From the NCBI GenBank assembly GCA_032164245.1, contig JAVMKO010000147.1:124001-188000 (forward strand): a stretch of 64,000 nucleotides of DNA. The letters run 5' to 3'. Position 1 is the stretch's first letter, and each line of letters begins with the position of its first letter. The notes below the pieces were generated by a model. It did not search any database. It had not been told where the DNA came from and saw only the letters and a list, made by a program, of their open reading frames with translations. Below are positions 29,701 through 40,184 of this stretch, in pieces. This DNA is from Sternotherus odoratus. Taxonomy: Eukaryota; Chordata; Testudines; Kinosternidae. Position numbers and translations under genes: made by a program.

Positions 29701-31145
29701 GTGTGTGCCCTGGGGCAGGCTGGGTGTGGGTCTGTGTGCGAGGAGAGCAGGTTGTGTGTTGGTGGGGGTTAGAGCAAGTTGTGCGTGGGGGTGGAGAGCA
29801 GGTGGGGGGAGTGTGCAGGAATGTGGAGAGGTTGTGTGTGTTTTGCGTGTGTGCATGTGTGTGGAGGGGTGGGGGAGTGGAGAGTGTGTGTGTTGGGATT
29901 TGTGTACAGGTTGTGTGTGTGTGTCTGTGTGTAGAGGTTGTGTGTTGGGATTTGTGCACGGAGGTTATGTTGGTGTGTGTGTGTAGGGTGTGTTGGGAGT
30001 GTGTTGGGATTTGTGTACGGATTGTGTGTGTGTGTCTGTGTGTAGAGGTTGTGTGTTGGGATTTGTGCATGGAGGTTATGTTGGTGTGTGTGTTGGGCGT
30101 GTGTTGAGATTTGTGTACAGGTTGCGCGCGCGTGTGTGTGTAGAGGTTGTGTGTTGGGATTTGTGTACAGATTGTGTGTGTGTCTGTGTGTAGAGGTTGT
30201 GTGTTGGGATTTGCGCATGGAGGTTGTGTACATATGGGTTGTTTGCTGGGATGTGGTGGAGGGGATATGTGTTTTTGTGTGTGTCTGTGGGAGGGATGTG
30301 TGTGCAGGTTGGGGGGGGTGGAGGTTGTATATTGGGATTTGTGCATGGAAGTTGTGTGCGTGTGGAGGGTGTGTTTGGAGGGAGGATGTGTGGAGAGATT
30401 TGTGCATGGAGGTTATGTGTAGGTTGTTTGTTGGTATGTGTGTGCGTGCGTGTGTGTGTAGGGGTTGTGCGTGTGGTGTGTGCAGGTTTAGGTTGTATGG
30501 GGGCGTACCTGTAGTGGTCGGTGTGTTGGGATTTGTGTGTGGAGGTTGTGTGTGTAGGTTGTTTGTTGGTATGTGTGTGTGTAGGGGTTGTGCGTGTGGT
30601 GTGTGTAGGTTGAGGTTGTATGGGGGCGTACCTGTAGAGGTCGGTGTGTTGGGATTTGTGCATGGAGGTTATGTTGGTGTGTGTGTAGGGTGTGTAGCAT
30701 GTGCTGGGTGTGTGTTGGTATTTGTGTACGGGTTGTGTGTGTGTGTGTGTCTGTGTGTAGAGGTTGTGTGTTGGGATTTGTGCATGGAGGTTGTGTACAT
30801 ATGGGTTGTTTGCTGGGATGTGCGTGGAGGGGATATGTGTTTTTGTGTGTGTCTGTGGGAGGGATGTGTGTGCAGGTTGTGGGGGGTGGAGGTAGTATAT
30901 TGGGATTTGTGCGTGGAATGTGTGCGTGTGGAGGGTGTGTATGGAGGGAGGATGTGTGGAAAGATTTGTGCGTGGAAGTTGTTTGTTGGTATGTGTGTGT
31001 GTGTGTAGGGGTTGTGCGTGTGGTGTGTGTAGGTTGAGGTTGTATGGGGGCGTACCTGTAGAGGTCGGCGTGTTGGGATTTGTGCGTGGAGGTTGTGTGT
31101 TAGGGTGGGTGTGTTTTGTGGTGTGGGTGTGTGTCCAGGGCCCAG
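29700..31145. repeat. GT-rich minisatellite with a higher-order duplication
   Basis: GTTGGGATTTGTGCATGGAG and GTTGTGTGTGTAGGTTGT words repeat throughout. A longer block (TACATATGGGTTGTTTGCTG ... GGGAGGGATGTGTGTGCAGG) appears twice, about 30228-30360 and 30795-30925, so a ~570-base unit was itself duplicated. Open frames on both strands are artefacts. Confidence 0.92.
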
Positions 31146-32085
31146 GGGTGAGAGCTATGGGGGGTGTTGCAAGGGGGTGGGTTGTGGGGGGCTGTGCCGG
31201 TGCAGGGAGCCAAGCAGGGATGCGGGGGTCGGCGTGCGTGGGACAGGTTGTGGAGGGTTGTTGCAGTCTGTGTGAGGTTGCGTGAGGTGGGGGGGTTGTG
31301 CGTTTGGGGGGCTGAGGGCGGGGGAGAGGGGTGTCTCCATGGATTGGCTTCCACCCCCACCCCTGTTGGCATGGAAAGGGGGCACGGAGGGGTCGGAGGG
31401 GCACATTGACGCTGGCTGGGTGGGAGTTCGGAGGACCCCGGGTGCGGGCTGAGTGGCCCCAGGGAGGAGCCAGGATGTGAGGTGAGGGCTCCCATGGGGC
31501 AAGGGTGAGTTGTGGGGCAGAGCCTGGGGGGCAGGGAGCGGAAGGGACAGGAGGGCAGAGACTGGCGGAGGAGCCCGGGGAGAAGGGGAGGGACTGGCAC
31601 TGTCCATCCCCCTCCACCAAGGGGATAACAACCTACTACTGCCGGCCGTGCAAGGCAAAAGAACGCCGGGGGGGGGGGGTAGTTGAGCGCCCTTGGGCAT
31701 TGGAATTACCCGGGGGTGCCCCCCATCCGGTACACCCAGTGCCGGGCCCTGGAGAACGGGCAGAGGAAAGGGGAAATCAAGGCACGGCGTGGCCCTTGGC
31801 AGGATTCGCATAGCGGGGGGGGCTGCGGGTTCAAGGCGGCTGGCCTGGCGCGCCGAGCACCGATTGGGGGGGTCCCCACGGGGGAAGGGTCCCCAGCCCG
31901 GGACGAGGGGGAGACACCCGGCCCCAGGGCGCCCCGTGCCGGAGGGTGTGGGGCGGGCACCGCGGGGTGTGTAATCTGCGTTCACACCAAAGCAGATGAG
32001 CGCTAATGGCGGTGGGAGGGGGGAGCAGGGGGCAGTCGCCCGGCCTGGGGGAGGGGCTGGGCGTGGGGGCACATGGGTTAGAGCA
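31146..32085. other. GC-rich DNA without a supported gene
   Basis: I looked for further exons of the coiled-coil gene and found none that I trust. A short frame GITTYYCRPCKAKERR at about 31619 has no clear splice context. Confidence 0.4.
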
Positions 32086-32089
32086 GGGA

Positions 32090-32275
32090 GGGCTAGGAGC
32101 CAGGACTCCTGGGTTCTCTCCCCGGCTCTGGGAGGGGAGTGGGGGCTGGTGGGTTAGAGCAGGGGGGGCTGGGAGCCAGGACTCCTGGGTTCTCTCCCCG
32201 ACTCCGGGAGGGGAGTGGGGGATAGTGGTTAGAGCAGGGTGGTGGGCAGCCAGGACTCCTGGGTTCCCCCGGCAC
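32090..32275 (+). repeat. 75-bp tRNA-like tandem repeat, two to three units
   Basis: GGTTAGAGCAGGGGGGCTGG, GAGCCAGGACTCCTGGGTTC and TCTCCCCG repeat in plus orientation, ending at the last coiled-coil exon donor. Confidence 0.75.
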
Positions 32276-32279
32276 TCAC

Positions 32280-32424
32280 CTGGTGGGGGCTGGCATTCCA
32301 GCCTGGCAGCAGGGGCACTATTTTCCACCGCTGGGCCTCCAGCTGCCAGCTCTCTCCTACAGTTTTCCAAAATCGCATCTCTTGAAAAGATTGGGCAGCC
32401 TTCCTCTCGCAATCCGCCGCCAAC
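32280..32424 (-). pseudogene. Coiled-coil gene, third visible exon
   Basis: Acceptor TTCTCCGCAG, 145 bases, donor GTGAGT. Reads LAADCERKAAQSFQEMRFWK then TVGESWQLEAQRWK, heptad-like and charged. It joins in frame to the 32664-32768 exon (phase 2 to phase 2). The family is not certain: centrobin is a candidate because it lies in the same mammalian neighbourhood as KCNAB3, but no diagnostic motif was seen. Confidence 0.6.
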
Positions 32425-32663
32425 CTGCGGAGAAGGGGGGGTGTCGGAGCTCCATGGTGGGGGGGTAGCCTGGCCTGGAGAACCCGCCGCCCCGCCCCAG
32501 AGGTGGGCGCATCTCTGTGCCGGGTCCCTAGGTCACCCGCCGCCCCGCCCCAGAGGTGGGCGCATCTCAGTGCCGGGCGAGGGGTCCCCGGGTCAGCCGC
32601 CACCCCGCCCCAGGGGTGGGCGCATCTCGGCACTGGGTGAGGGGTCCCCGGGTCCCCTGGTAC
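32425..32663. repeat. ~56-bp tandem repeat in an intron of the coiled-coil gene
   Basis: CGCCCCAGAGGTGGGCGCAT plus CTCAGTGCCGGG occurs three to four times at 32490-32650. Confidence 0.85.
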
Positions 32664-32768
32664 CTCCTTTCGTGCTGCTGCACGAGTTTCTCCTTCTCTT
32701 CCCTGTGGCCTGATATCATTTTGAGTCGATTTAACTCTTATTCTGTTTCCAACTTGAGCAGCTCATTT
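32664..32768 (-). pseudogene. Coiled-coil gene, second visible exon, with stop
   Basis: Acceptor CACCACAG, 105 bases, donor GTACCA. Reads NELLKLETE-stop-ELNRLKMISGHREEKEKLVQ and QHER. The stop is TAA where CAA (Gln) would keep the heptad pattern, a single C-to-T change. Phases match both neighbours. Confidence 0.62.
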
Positions 32769-32857
32769 CTGTGGTGAGAGGAGGGCCGGGGTGAGCGGCA
32801 GGCGCGGCCCCCCGGTGGGGGAGGGATCGGGGGGTGGCGGGGTGCTGGGGGAGGTAC

Positions 32858-32905
32858 CTTTGCCTTTCTTCAAGCACCTGAATCTAGTGCTGGTAGTTTT
32901 TTGCT
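32858..32905 (-). pseudogene. Coiled-coil gene, first visible exon, with stop
   Basis: Acceptor CTCAGACACAG, 48 bases, donor GTACCT. Reads AKNYQH-stop-IQVLEERQR. The stop is TAG where CAG (Gln) would fit. Joins in frame to the next exon (QR-NELLKLE). Earlier exons would lie at higher coordinates on the minus strand; those at 34698 and 35091 are possible but unproven. Confidence 0.55.
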
Positions 32906-33044
32906 CTGTGTCTGAGCCATACAGTTGATTGGTGTGCCAGTGGTATGGATGTTCTGCCTATCGTCCACTGGGGCCTTGTGGGGCCAGCCTCCCGCTGCAC
33001 GGCCTCCTGGGAAGAGAAAGGACCTGGGTGACCTCCAGCCCCCC

Positions 33045-33200
33045 ACTCGCCTTCCAGAGCCAGGGAGAGAACCCAGGAGTCCTGGCTCCCAGTCCCCCCT
33101 GCTCTAACCCACCAGCCCCCACTCCCCTCCCCGAGACGGGGATAGAACCCAGGAGTCTGGGCTCCTAGCCCCCCCTTGCTCTAACCCACCAGCCCCCAGG
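33045..33200 (-). repeat. 75-bp tRNA-like repeat, two units
   Basis: GAGAACCCAGGAGTCCTGG and GATAGAACCCAGGAGTCTGG units with CTCTAACCCACCAGCCCCCA. Confidence 0.7.
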
Positions 33201-33294
33201 GGCACAGAGGGGGGTGGGCATGGGGCCAAGGGGAGGATGAGGAGGCCAGACCGGGCCAGGCGAGGGGCACCGGGGAGTCAGCCTGTGTGTGGCC

Positions 33295-33370
33295 CTTGCA
33301 AATCATGTCTGCCTTCTGGTTTCTCAGTTTCCTCATCTATAAAATCGGGATCCTATTTCTCTATCCCACA
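33295..33370 (+). mobile_element. MIR-family SINE core
   Basis: TCTCAGTTTCCTCATCTATA followed by AAATCGGGATCCTATTT matches the MIR core and the start of its 3' part. Ends not defined. Confidence 0.65.
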
Positions 33371-33613
33371 TGAATGATGGAACCACTCCTACTTTGGGGA
33401 ACATCACAGATTGCTTAGGAAAGTAGGAAGTAATTTCTTAGTAAAGCATATGACAGGATGCATTAAGATCCACTGTTTGAGAGACTGCACATTCGCACAA
33501 TGCATCCTTCTTTGATATAACAGCTACTGGAGTACAGAGTTGGGCTAAAAGTAGCCAGGAAAATGGTATGGCAATTATATGGAGCAGTTAAAGTCTTTAA
33601 AATATTATTTAAC
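33371..33613. other. AT-rich spacer
   Basis: Marks the sharp change from GC-rich to AT-rich DNA. Nothing recognised. Confidence 0.4.
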
Positions 33614-33993
33614 CTTTAGATCAGTGGTCTCCAACCTTTTGATGAACGCGGACCGGTCAACGCGGCCGAGTACTGCTTGCGGCCCGGGGGCTCTGTGCGG
33701 TGCGGCGGACCGTTGTATGCCTGCCGAAAACCCGCAGAAATCAGTGGCTTTTTTATTTGTCGGAGCGGCGGGACCTTGCATGTCCGCCGAAAAGCCGCAG
33801 GAAAACGGCGGAAAAGCAGAAAAATGCGGAACTCTTGCCGCACCGGAAGGGAAAGCGGGGCCGGAAGCGGAAAGGAAAGCGGCCGGAAGCGGAAGGGGCG
33901 GGCCGGAGGGGAACGCGGCCGCGGACCGGTACCAAATGCTCCACGGACCGGTACCGGTCCGCGGACCGGGGGTTGGGGACCACTGCTTTAGAT
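33614..33993. mobile_element. Non-autonomous hAT transposon with perfect target duplication
   Basis: The element 33622-33985 begins CAGTGGTCTCCAACC and ends GGTTGGGGACCACTG, near-perfect terminal inverted repeats. The 8-base target duplication CTTTAGAT flanks it exactly (33614-33621 and 33986-33993), the hAT signature. The 364-base body is CpG-rich (GGAAGCGGAAAGGAAAGCGG) in AT-rich surroundings. Retained CpGs and the exact target repeat suggest a young insertion. No transposase. Confidence 0.95.
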
Positions 33994-34690
33994 GAAAACC
34001 ATACTACCTATAAAACTTCACTTTAGTGAACTCTTCTGGGCTCCTAAGTGCAACAGGGGGAAATGGTAGCTGCACATCGCAGCATAACAGATTGTGGAAC
34101 ATCACAGCAAAATGCCAATGACTTTCTATACTTCATTTTTCTAAAAGGCATATTTACAGTCAGTTACTAACAGAATGACCCATCCCATGCTACTTGGGGA
34201 AGTAAATTTTTCAGATCACCTTTAACATAAATTGAAGTCCTAAACACATAAATGTACTGATATTTGGAGAGTGGAAAATGGAAATACCATTGAAGCAGAT
34301 GGTGAAATAGCTACCTACAGTATTTTGCAAGGCAAGTTCCACCTGTCTGCTTATTCTCAAATATATTAAACTGTTTTAATTAAAAAAAAAAAACAAAAAA
34401 AACTACACATACAGAAACACCACTTAACCCTAACTACAGACTAACTCCTAGGGTAGCTTTTTATTGTTTTTGACTTAGAACTACTTGAAGAAAAATGTAT
34501 TTAAAAGTGTGAAAAGAGAAGTCATTTAAATTTCATTTTTGTTTATAAATTAACCGTTCTTTAATGTATACTGGTGAAAGTATGAAAAATACACTATTAA
34601 ACCTGTAAAAAATTAATACTACTACAATGAATTTAATTTTAACTGCTGACAGGTATTTTTAAGAGCTATTTATATTTCAATGTAATCCTT
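33994..34690. other. AT-rich unique DNA
   Basis: Includes an A-rich run at 34381-34400. No gene or repeat recognised; possibly intron of a minus-strand gene. Confidence 0.4.
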
Positions 34691-34697
34691 ACTATAC

Positions 34698-34718
34698 CTG
34701 CATCGCTGGCAGAGTCTC
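34698..34718 (-). other. Candidate 21-bp microexon
   Basis: On the minus strand a strong acceptor (TGTTTTATTTTTTCAG) is followed by 21 bases reading ETLPAMQ and a GTATAG donor. It would join in phase 0 to the exon at 35091. Only the splice context and phase support it. Confidence 0.3.
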
Positions 34719-34774
34719 CTGAAAAAATAAAACACATTTATCAGTCTTTAGATAAGAGATTCTATAAATCTCCG

Positions 34775-35045
34775 CCCCCAGGGCCCCCTCCCTACCCAAC
34801 CCCCCCATCCCCTGACTACCCCCTCCAGAGACCCCCCACCCCAGGACCCCCTCCCCTACCCAACCCCCCCGTCCCCTGACTACTCCCTCCAGAGACCCCT
34901 CCGCTCCAGGACCCCCTCCCCTACCCAACCCCCCCGTCCCCTGACTACTCCCTCCAGAGACCCCCCTGCCCCAGGACCCCTCCCTTACCCAACCCCCCCA
35001 TCCCCTGACTCCCCCCTCCAGAGACCCCCCCGCCCCCAGGACCGT
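34775..35045. repeat. ~66-bp C-rich minisatellite, four copies
   Basis: AGGACCCCCTCCCCTACCCA, ACCCCCCCGTCCCCTGACTA and CTCCCTCCAGAGACCCC repeat with few changes. Confidence 0.92.
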
Positions 35046-35090
35046 CGGACAGGAAAGGGGTTAAAATGCTCCATATTCAGGTCGACTCAC

Positions 35091-35135
35091 CTCGACGTCT
35101 TCATGGCTCTGCGTCCCCCGCTGTTCATCCCCCAT
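35091..35135 (-). other. Candidate first coding exon, MGDEQRGTQSHEDVE
   Basis: ATG at 35135 on the minus strand in a good context (GAGACGATGG) opens a 15-codon frame ending in a consensus GTGAGT donor. It lies about 430 bases downstream of the ZNF143-type promoter at 35560. The protein is not recognised. Confidence 0.4.
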
Positions 35136-35289
35136 CGTCTCTGCCCGGTGAGGTCTGGAGCTGAGGGGAGAGCGGAGGCGAAGGGGCTGGAGAGAGATGG
35201 GGGGGGGACTCAGTGCGCAGGACAGTAACGGCCGAGGGGGGTGGCGCGGGGCTGCGAATGGGGGCGGGGCCCGGCTGCGCGCTCTACGG

Positions 35290-35830
35290 GGGGGCGGGGA
35301 CCCACCGCCGGCCCCAGTCTCTGCCCCCCCCCAATCCCACGGGGCCGGGGCCGGATCCACGGCGGCTGAGGCAGCTCCGCGGCGTCTCCCCGCTTCCCGG
35401 GCCGAGAGTCACTTTCCCGCCCAGTCGGCCCCTCGCGGGTGTCTCGCTCACCCGCCCGCCACACCGGGGATCGCACTGAGCACGTGCAACTTCTCCCGCT
35501 CAACCTCTCCCGGGCTGGAGAAGGCGGAAGCGCCCCCGGGGCAGGCTGGGAGATGTCGTCCCTGACTCTCCCGGGACCAGACGTGACGTTGAAAGCGGGA
35601 GGAGGAGCCGCGCTCCCCCCGCTGCTGCTCCCTGGCCGGGGGGGGTCTGTGCCAGGGAGACCTTCATGACCCCCCCCCCCCGCTGCGGAGCTGCCGCCTC
35701 CAGGTACTGCTGTCCCCGCGGGAGACCAATGACCCCCCCGCCCGGCCCAGCTCTGCCCTGGGGGGGGGAGAAGTGAGACCGGGCGGGGGGGACCCAGGGA
35801 AAGGGGCAGGTGGAAAATGTCTGATCAGCC
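35290..35830 (-). promoter_or_regulatory. Inverted copy of the ZNF143-type CpG promoter
   Basis: Matches 9300-9830 in reverse, including GGAGAAGGCGGAAGCGCCCC and the site GTCAGGGACGACATCTCCCA (minus strand, about 35550-35571). One base differs from ACTACA in the core. CpG-rich throughout. Confidence 0.65.
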
Positions 35831-36837
35831 CGGACATGGGGGGGAGAAGAGCAGGTGACCACCGAGGGGCGGGGGGAGGAAGTGGGGGGGGCTGAGATCT
35901 CGGATTTACCGCTGCCCCCCCCGCCCTGGGGACCCCCCCGTCCTGCCCCCTTTCTCCCTAGAGAGCCACGAGCAACATCCAGGGTGACCCTCCCTTTACC
36001 CCCCCCAAGAAGGTCTCTGGTCCCCTCCCCCCATTTTCTCCCCACTTCGCCAGTGGCCAGTTCACATCTCAGGTCTGGGGCCCCCCCATTGTTCCCTGCA
36101 GGGATTTGTCCTTGTTCCGGTGGGAATCGTTCCCCGTATTGATTTCTGAACTGGGAGGAGGGTCAATGGGCAGAGGTTGGGGGAGCCTGAGACCCGGATA
36201 CCTCTGGCCTGGGGGCGGCCGCTCTCTGCTGGCAACAGGACCTGGGATGTCTCAAAAAGGGGAGGGAGGAGCAAGTTCCCCCCTTTGAGAGATGGCCCAG
36301 CCCCAAGTTTCCCAGTCCCAGCTACTTCCCCTCCCCCACCCTGCCCAACGCAGCACCCCCCCCCCCCCCGCCTGCTAATCACATTCCCTGACCCACAGCC
36401 AGTGATATTCTCACTCCAGCCCCCCTCCTTTCCCCTGTGAGAGCCACAGCACCCAGGGTTCCCTGCCAGCCATGGGAATGTGAGGCGAGAAGAATCCATC
36501 CCATTCTGTTGTTGTTTTACTATCGCTGTATAATCCCCTTCAATTTCCCCCCTTTCCTTTAGAACTGTTGAATGGTGACATGAAATCTCCCCACACATTG
36601 GTCCTTCTCCCCTACATATGCAAATCATTCTTTGACCATTTTCTCCTCATTTAGGAATTACTGATGTCAAATTCTTGAAAACTCTTCCCACTTTTCTTTC
36701 CAGGTATCTGACTGATTGTTTAGTTCTGGAGATTTTCCTGTCTAATTATCTGAGAACATGAGACTTTCTCAGGTATTGCCATGTGGAGGTGGGGGAAGGG
36801 CTGGCACTCAGTGTAGAGGGGGGATAAGGATGTGGTA
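35831..36837. other. CpG-island edge and unique DNA
   Basis: GC-rich to about 36450, then AT-rich. ATATGCAAAT at about 36616 is an isolated octamer. No exon recognised. Confidence 0.4.
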
Positions 36838-36962
36838 AAGCTGACCAGACAGCAAGTATGAAAAATCGGGACAGGGGTGGGGGGTAATAGGAGCTTGCAT
36901 AAGAAAAAGACCCCAAATCAGGAATTTTCCTATAAAATGATGACAGCTGCTCACCCTAGCTG
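36838..36962 (-). mobile_element. Short MITE, inverted relative of 7183-7300
   Basis: GCTGACCAGACAGCAAGTAT, GAAAAATCGGGACAGGGGTG, AATAGGAGCTTGCATAAG and a CACCCTAGC end mirror the plus copy. Confidence 0.75.
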
Positions 36963-37850
36963 TGGTATTGGAGGTGTGTCTGGGATTTTGATTTGGAGGA
37001 GTCCATGTCTCTGCTCCCTGTGGCCATGGTGGATTCTGTACCAAAGCAGCACGTCAGCAGAGCAGACGCACACACCATCGCTCCGTCTCAACACGCAGCA
37101 TTCACTGCCAGATGGGACTGATGAGTTTTTAGGGGTCAGCTTGATACGCCTGGCTGGGATGAATTAAGTTGGAGCGGGGGTTGGGGCTGTAATAGTTTGG
37201 GATGTTCCTTTCTGCATGGTCAGTTCTTTCCCGTTATTCTTTTACCCACACTGATTCCTGATGTCACTCTCCCCTTAACTTGCTTTGGTTATTTCAGTTC
37301 CAGTTTTTAAATGGGATCTAATGATTGCAAAGCTGAATGAAAGATAAGACAAACTGGGCCATTTGAATGTTGGCACATAGCTGGTAGAACTATACCGAGT
37401 GCAGGTTTGCTGTCATTACCTGGGTACCTAGAGCATTTTCTGATGAGGTGGGTAAAGCAATGTCAAAGAGCCAAAAGCGCTGTCCAGGGTGAAAGCGCTC
37501 ATCAGGTGTTTGCTCTCCTGGGTGCATGTCACCACCCAGAGCTTGGCAGCCTTTCAGGAGTGTCACGCTGCATTGTATTTACTGATCTCAAAAGAAAAGG
37601 TTAAGATGGCTGCTTCACAATATCCAATGAAAACTTGCAACCAATTATACAAATAGCCCCTAATGCAATTAAACAAACGTGGTATTAATACTGATTCAGA
37701 ACTAAAAAATATGAGATGTGCATGAGAAATGAACTGACACCTAATTTCCATTTCTTAATACCTGAAAGTTTGACACTTGCTCACACTATCTTTTTTCAAA
37801 AGCAATGCACAGCACAGAGTCAATTGAAATAATAAAACCCTGCCAATTAT
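36963..37850. other. Unique DNA
   Basis: No gene, tRNA or repeat recognised. Confidence 0.4.
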
Positions 37851-39750
37851 TCATAGATTCATAGCATTTTAGGGTTGGAAGGGACCTCTGGAGGTCATCT
37901 AGTCCAACCCCCAGCAAGGGCTTTATCAAGCCTGACCTTAAAAACATCTAAGGAAGGTGATTCTACCACCTCCCTAGGTAACCCATTCCAATGCTTGACC
38001 ACCCTCCTAGTGAAAAAGTTTTTCCTAATAATATCCAATTTAAACCTTCCCAACTGCAAGTTGAGACCATTACTCCTTGTTCAGTCATCTACCACCACTG
38101 AGAAAAGTCTAGATCCATCCTCTTTAGAACCCCCTTTCAGGTAGTTGAAAGCAGCTATCAAATCCCCCCTCAGTCTTCTCTTCTGTAGACTAAACAATCC
38201 CAGTTCTGTCAGCCTCTCCTCATAAGTCATGCGCACCAGTCCTTCTCTGGACTCTTTCCAATTTTTCCACTTTTAATGTGGGCTCCAAAACTGGACACAG
38301 TACTCCAGATGAGGTCTCATCAATGTCAAATAGAGGGGAAGAATCACATCCCTCGATCTGCTGGCAATACCCCTATATATATAGCCCAAAATGCCATTAG
38401 CCTTCTTGGCAACAAGGGCACACTGTTGACTCATATCCAGCTTCTCATCCACCGTAATCCCTAGGTCCTTTTCTGCAGAACTGCTGTCTAGCCATTCGGT
38501 CCCTAGTCTGTAGCAGTGCATGGGATTCTTCCATCCTAAGTGGAGGACTCTGCACTTCTCCTTGTTGAATCTCATCACATTTCTTTTGGCTCAATCCTCT
38601 AATTTGTCTAGGTCCCTCTGTATCCTATCCCTACCCTCCAGCGTATCTACCACTCCTCCCAGTTTAGTGTCATCTGCAAACTTGCTGAGGGTGCAGTCCA
38701 CACCATCCTCCAGATCATTGACAAAGATATTGAATAAAACCAGCCCCAGGACCGACCCTTGGGGCACTCTGCTCGATACCGGCTGCCAACTAGACATGGA
38801 GCCATTGATCATGACCCGTTGAGCCCGACAATCCAACCAGCTTTCTAGCCACCTTATGGTCCATTTATCCAGCCCATACTTCTTTAACTTGCTGGCAAGA
38901 ATATTGAGGGAGACCATATCAAAAGCTTGGCTAAAGTCAAGGAACAACACACACACTGCTTTCCCCTCATCCACAGAGCCAGTCATCTCATCATAGAAGG
39001 CAATTAGGTTAGTCAGGCATGATTTGCCCTTGGTGAATTCATGCTGATTGTTCCTGATCACTTTCCTCTCCTCTAAGTGCTTCAGGATTGATTCCTTCAG
39101 GCCCTGCTCCATTATTTTTCCAGACACTGAGGTGAGGCTGACTGGCCTTTAGTTCCCTGGCTCCTCCTTCTTCCCTTTTTTAAATGGGCACTACATTACA
39201 AGACAGAGGCAAAAAAAGCATTGAATACATTTGCTTTTTCCACATCTTCTGTCACTAGATTGCCTTCCTCATTCAGTAAGCGGCCCACACTTTCCTTGAC
39301 TTTTTTCTTGTTGCTAACACCTAAAGAAACCCTTCTTGTTACCCTTACCATCCCTTGCTAGCTGCACCTCCAAGTGGGATTTAGCCTTCCTGATTTCACT
39401 CCTGCATGCCTGAGCAATATTCTTATATTCCTCCCTGGTCATTTGCCCAGATTTCCACTTCTTGTAGGCTTCTTTTTTGCATTTAAGATCAGCAAGGATT
39501 TCACTGTTCAACCAAGCTGGTCACCTGACATATTTACTATTCTTTCTACACATTGGGATGGTTTGTTCCTGCAACCTCAATAAGGATTCTTTAAAATACA
39601 GCCAGCTCTCCTTTCCCCCCTTCATGTTCATCTCCCAGGGTATCCTGCCCATGAGTTCCCTGGGGGAGTCAAAGTCTGCTTTTCTGAAGTCCAGGGTCCA
39701 TATTTTGCTGCTCTCCTTTTTTCCCTGTGCCAGGATCCTGAACTCAAATC
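37851..39750 (-). mobile_element. CR1 LINE, second subfamily, 5' truncated and decayed
   Basis: On the minus strand the ORF2 remains run from the end of the endonuclease (FEFRILAQGKKESSKIWTLD) through NSEILADLKCKKEAYKKWKS to the RT ([58 protein letters not shown]). A TGA replaces Trp after LDKLED (38591), and frameshifts follow the WSPH motif. The 3' end is (CTATGAAT)2 at 37851-37866. The 5' break is at 39750, exactly beside the tRNA-Val relic. Confidence 0.93.
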
Positions 39751-39823
39751 TGTATCTGTCTGGTTTTGATCCTGGGGCTTTTTGCATGTTAGGCAAATGT
39801 GATAACCACGACACTCCAAAAAC
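39751..39823 (-). pseudogene. tRNA-Val(AAC) relic
   Basis: 73 bases align without gaps to tRNA-Val, with anticodon AAC in CCTAACATG and a TGGTTATCACATTTGCC D/anticodon part. The T arm (AGGATCAAAACCAGA) and acceptor (GTTTTTG with CAGATAC) have several mismatches. Probably inactive. Its 3' end touches the CR1 5' end on the same strand. Confidence 0.6.
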
Positions 39824-40184
39824 TCTCTCACAGTCCCCTGCCCCTCCTTCAAATTCCATCCACTCAGCTGGTGCTCACCCTGGCACACACCCCTGGGTGA
39901 ACCTGGAGAAAATGATGGAAACCCTTTGATGGGTCAGCTAGTAGAGCAAAGGCCTCCCATGGAGGGCAGGGAAGGGCACAACTCATCCCAATTTTCCCCC
40001 AGCTCTTCCCCAACCCAGGGCCCAGGCTGCGGGCCCAGCCTCAGCCACAGCCCCCACTTACTCTGGTTTGTACCCCTCTCACCAGGAAGCCACAGTGCAA
40101 CTCCCAATCCTGGTTCTCGACCGTGGCTACAGAGGGGCTGCAGACATGGTTAACAGGACACAATGTCCTTTATCAGTCAGCTCA
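39824..40184. other. Unique DNA
   Basis: Nothing supported. GGGTCAGCTAGTAGAGCA at about 39931 looks tRNA-like but lacks a B box. Confidence 0.35.

Noticed and set aside
29525..31620. Long His-Thr-Asn-rich minus-strand frames up to 514 codons
   Set aside because: GT-rich minisatellite; no start context, domain or splice sites.
39931..40005. tRNA-like GGGTCAGCTAGTAGAGCA
   Set aside because: No B box or clover-leaf can be drawn.
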